This document shows positions 21,241 through 23,281 of a stretch of DNA of 23,281 nucleotides, piece by piece. Both the position numbers and the translations under genes were made by a program. Below the pieces are notes generated by a model. The model worked only from the letters and a program-made list of their open reading frames with translations, was not told the DNA's origin and did no database searches. How positions within the stretch are numbered: position 1 is the stretch's first letter; each line of letters opens with the position of its first letter. The stretch comes from Carex sylvatica (Eukaryota; Streptophyta; Magnoliopsida; Poales; Cyperaceae), in assembly GCA_964058845.1 (NCBI GenBank), contig CAXKVR010000387.1, positions 1-23,281 on the forward strand. The letters are read 5' to 3'.

Positions 21241-23281
21241 ATGGGCAAAAGAAACAGTAGTAAGCTGGAAGCTGACAATGGAAACATTGGTTGCATGTGG
21301 GGCCTCATTCGCATGCTTCACTTCAGGCGGGACCCGAAGATGCTTCTTGACCAAAGAGAAGGCAGCCGTCAGTATTTCAGTAAGTTTTAATTTGTCAAAG
21401 GGGCAAATTAGTCAATTTAGGCTGCATGAGAACATTTCGTTTGTGTGTACATGTGTGTTTATGTAAGAATGGGAGCTATGCTCTTTGAGATCTACTTAAT
21501 TTAGGACATTCTTTTGCATGCAACTAGCATTGAGCAGATAGAAAGAACTAATGGGCCGTTAACTTTGGTAAACAAAAATATATATATATTGTATATTTGG
21601 GAAAATTTTATCAATTTATAAAGGATGGTGGTCTCCTGGCTGGATAGCTAATTAGTTTGGAAAAATCTCCTTTTTGGATAGGAAGGATAAAATTATTTGT
21701 GCAGCTAATCCTGCGTTGATAACATGCTACTTGGAAATGAGTTATTATTTAATGTAATTTATAATTTTATATACTTGCTTTACAGTTTAGTAATTGAATA
21801 ATGAATGGTTCCTCTTTCTATACAGTCAATAGATATTCGAAAGGCATTAAATCAGGCGATTTTGAGGAAATAAACGAGGAAGATGATGTAAGTACACCCC
21901 CCCCCCCCCCCCCCCCTCTTTTTAAATATTGCTGAAAAAGTATTGTTAGTCCCCTTAGGCTTGTTTTTCACACAAACAAAAAAAACAAAAAAAAAAGAGA
22001 GGCTCTTCAGAAAAAAAAATTAATCTGTCGCATCTTTAAGAAAATTTCAATATTAATTTGGAACTTGTTCAGGATGCTGACCTGTCAGAAACAAAGCCCA
22101 CAGTGAAGAAACTAATGGAGAAGGAGATGACTCGGGGCAAAACAGGGAAAAGAAAAATACCCAGTGACGAAATTGATAAAATCCTTTCTGACTGGGGGCA
22201 CAAGATCGAGCCTGACAATAAGAAATCCAAGAAAAGGAAACCCAAATCCAATTCGAAGCCAAAGCCTAACCCTATTTCTAACTCTAACAACACTAATTCA
22301 ACCGAAAGTAGTGACCTCGAGGTAGTAATAGCCTCATTTCTAGTAGAGATTTATAGATATCATAATGAGTGCCAACTTTGTAAGAATAAAAGCGGCTTAT
22401 GCCCGACTCTTAAATCCGTTGTTTATTCCAAGCTTAATGACCTCAGCACAGTATCAGAAGATGGAACAATAATTGGTGAGAGGCACCTAAGCAACACTGG
22501 AGTTTCTCAATCGAAAGAATTCATGAATGCACTGGAAATACTTGGTTCAAATAAGGAATTGTTTCTGAAAATTCTACAAGACCCTGATTCACATGTTTTG
22601 GAGAAAGTTCAAGAAATAAATGAAAAGAGAGATACGAAAAAGTTTTCCAGGAGAAAGGAAGAGGAAAAAGTTCAAGAAATTAATGAAAAAAGAGACATGA
22701 AAAGGATTTCCAGGAGAAAGGAACAGGAGGATAAAACCGGCAATTCACCAATGGTCAGTAAAATAGTGGTTCTGAAACCAAAAGCAACAAAACCAAATTA
22801 TGATGCAAAAGCCGCCTCGCATTTTTCATTTAGAGAGATCAAAAGGAGACTTAGACAGATAATTGGGGAGACTGTTAAGGAGAGAAAGGATCCACACCTA
22901 TTTAAAATTGTAAATGGTACAAACAAACCTTACCGGCAGGTGCATGCAACAGTTGGGTCTTCATTTTATGAAGAGGCCAAGAAGCATCTAACTGAGATAC
23001 TGAGAAATGGAAACGAAACTAAAAATTTGACAAGCGAGCACGTGTCAATACCCTTGGGAAAAATTCTAACGGAGAGTAATTTAGAATTGAATTGGGAGAA
23101 GAAGATAGAGAAAGATGAAAGTTCCATTGAAAGTGTATACCTGACAAAAGAGGGTTTAGAGAACATTGTTTCTGCCAAAGAACAGAATCAAGAGATAAGT
23201 ATAAATGAGAGTACCAATTCCGAGACACATATAGACGCTTTCTGTGAAAAAACGACAGACAAAGGTAAATTTTATAAATGA
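21241..23281 (+). CDS. TRM/DUF4378-family protein, 5' part (gene runs past the window)
   Basis: Coding exons are 21241-21379, 21826-21887 and 22073 onward, with GT-AG borders and matching phases. The N-terminus MGKRNSS...GCMWGLIRML (residues 17-26) followed by MLLDQREGSRQ is the family signature. Later blocks fit: SKEFMNALEILGSNKELFLK (about 214-233), IVVLKPK (298-304), HFSFREIKRRLRQIIGE (316-332), FYEEAKKHLTEIL (365-377) and LGKILTESNLELN (395-407). A basic KKSKKRKPK at 117-125 could be a nuclear-localisation or microtubule-binding patch. TRM proteins bind TON1 and organise cortical microtubules, controlling cell shape; the paralogue cannot be named. The C-terminal DUF4378 domain is missing. 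The frame meets TGA at the last base, but AAAG|GTAAAT at 23265 is a good donor, so the exon probably ends at 23264 and the gene continues. Confidence 0.82.
21897..21916 (+). repeat. Twenty-C homopolymer beside a splice donor
   Basis: A run of 20 C bases starts nine bases after the GTAAGT donor of the second coding exon (donor at 21888). The length is likely variable and could be a sequencing or assembly weak point. Confidence 0.95.
22601..22726 (+). repeat. 63-bp in-frame tandem duplication in the TRM-like gene
   Basis: Copies at 22601-22663 and 22664-22726 each encode 21 residues of the form EKVQEINEKRDxKxxSRRKE. Several substitutions separate them, so the event is not very recent. The segment is charged and probably helical. 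Confidence 0.9.

Noticed and set aside
21185..21466. 93-codon + strand frame overlapping the first TRM coding exon
   Set aside because: It reads the exon out of phase and runs into the intron. The MGKRNSS frame starting at 21241 carries the conserved GCMWGLI motif.

Overview
The window is nuclear DNA from a flowering plant, most likely a eudicot. It is AT-rich, its genes carry short GT-AG introns, and it holds Mutator-like DNA transposons (MULEs), plant mobile domain (PMD) genes and a plant-only TON1-recruiting-motif (TRM)/DUF4378-type gene. I cannot name the species. There is no sign of bacterial, organellar or viral content.

Layout. (1) Bases 1-10019 are one large MULE (element A), lying between terminal inverted repeats (TIRs); its outermost left bases may lie just outside the window. 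It carries two convergent genes. On the + strand is an intact MuDR-type transposase (1506-4504, two coding exons). On the - strand is an intact ten-exon PMD gene (5116-8152; I derived a 780-codon frame in which every junction is GT-AG and in phase). (2) Bases 10020-10564 are a short anonymous spacer. (3) Bases 10574-18099 are a second MULE (element B), bounded by a perfect 9-bp target-site duplication. It lies in the opposite orientation and has the same convergent plan, a PMD gene on + and a transposase on -, but both genes are broken by stop codons and frameshifts. (4) Bases 18109-19640 are noncoding. (5) From about 19.6 kb to the window end is the 5' part of a host TRM/DUF4378-family gene: untranslated leader, then coding exons at 21241-21379, 21826-21887 and from 22073 on.

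How the parts fit. In both MULEs each TIR points inward as a likely promoter for one gene. Each TIR carries an array of odd-length palindromes: 19 bp in A (six left, four right) and 23 bp in B (four at each end). In the three best-resolved genes the coding part is preceded by a leader intron filled with AT-rich tandem repeats; the transposase gene of B has a similar repeat in its leader. The two elements have different TIR sequences yet keep the same transposase + PMD gene pair, palindromic TIR arrays and repeat-filled leaders. This suggests a functional module and not a chance gene capture. A role for the transposon PMD protein in counteracting host silencing, or as an accessory to transposition, is inference only.
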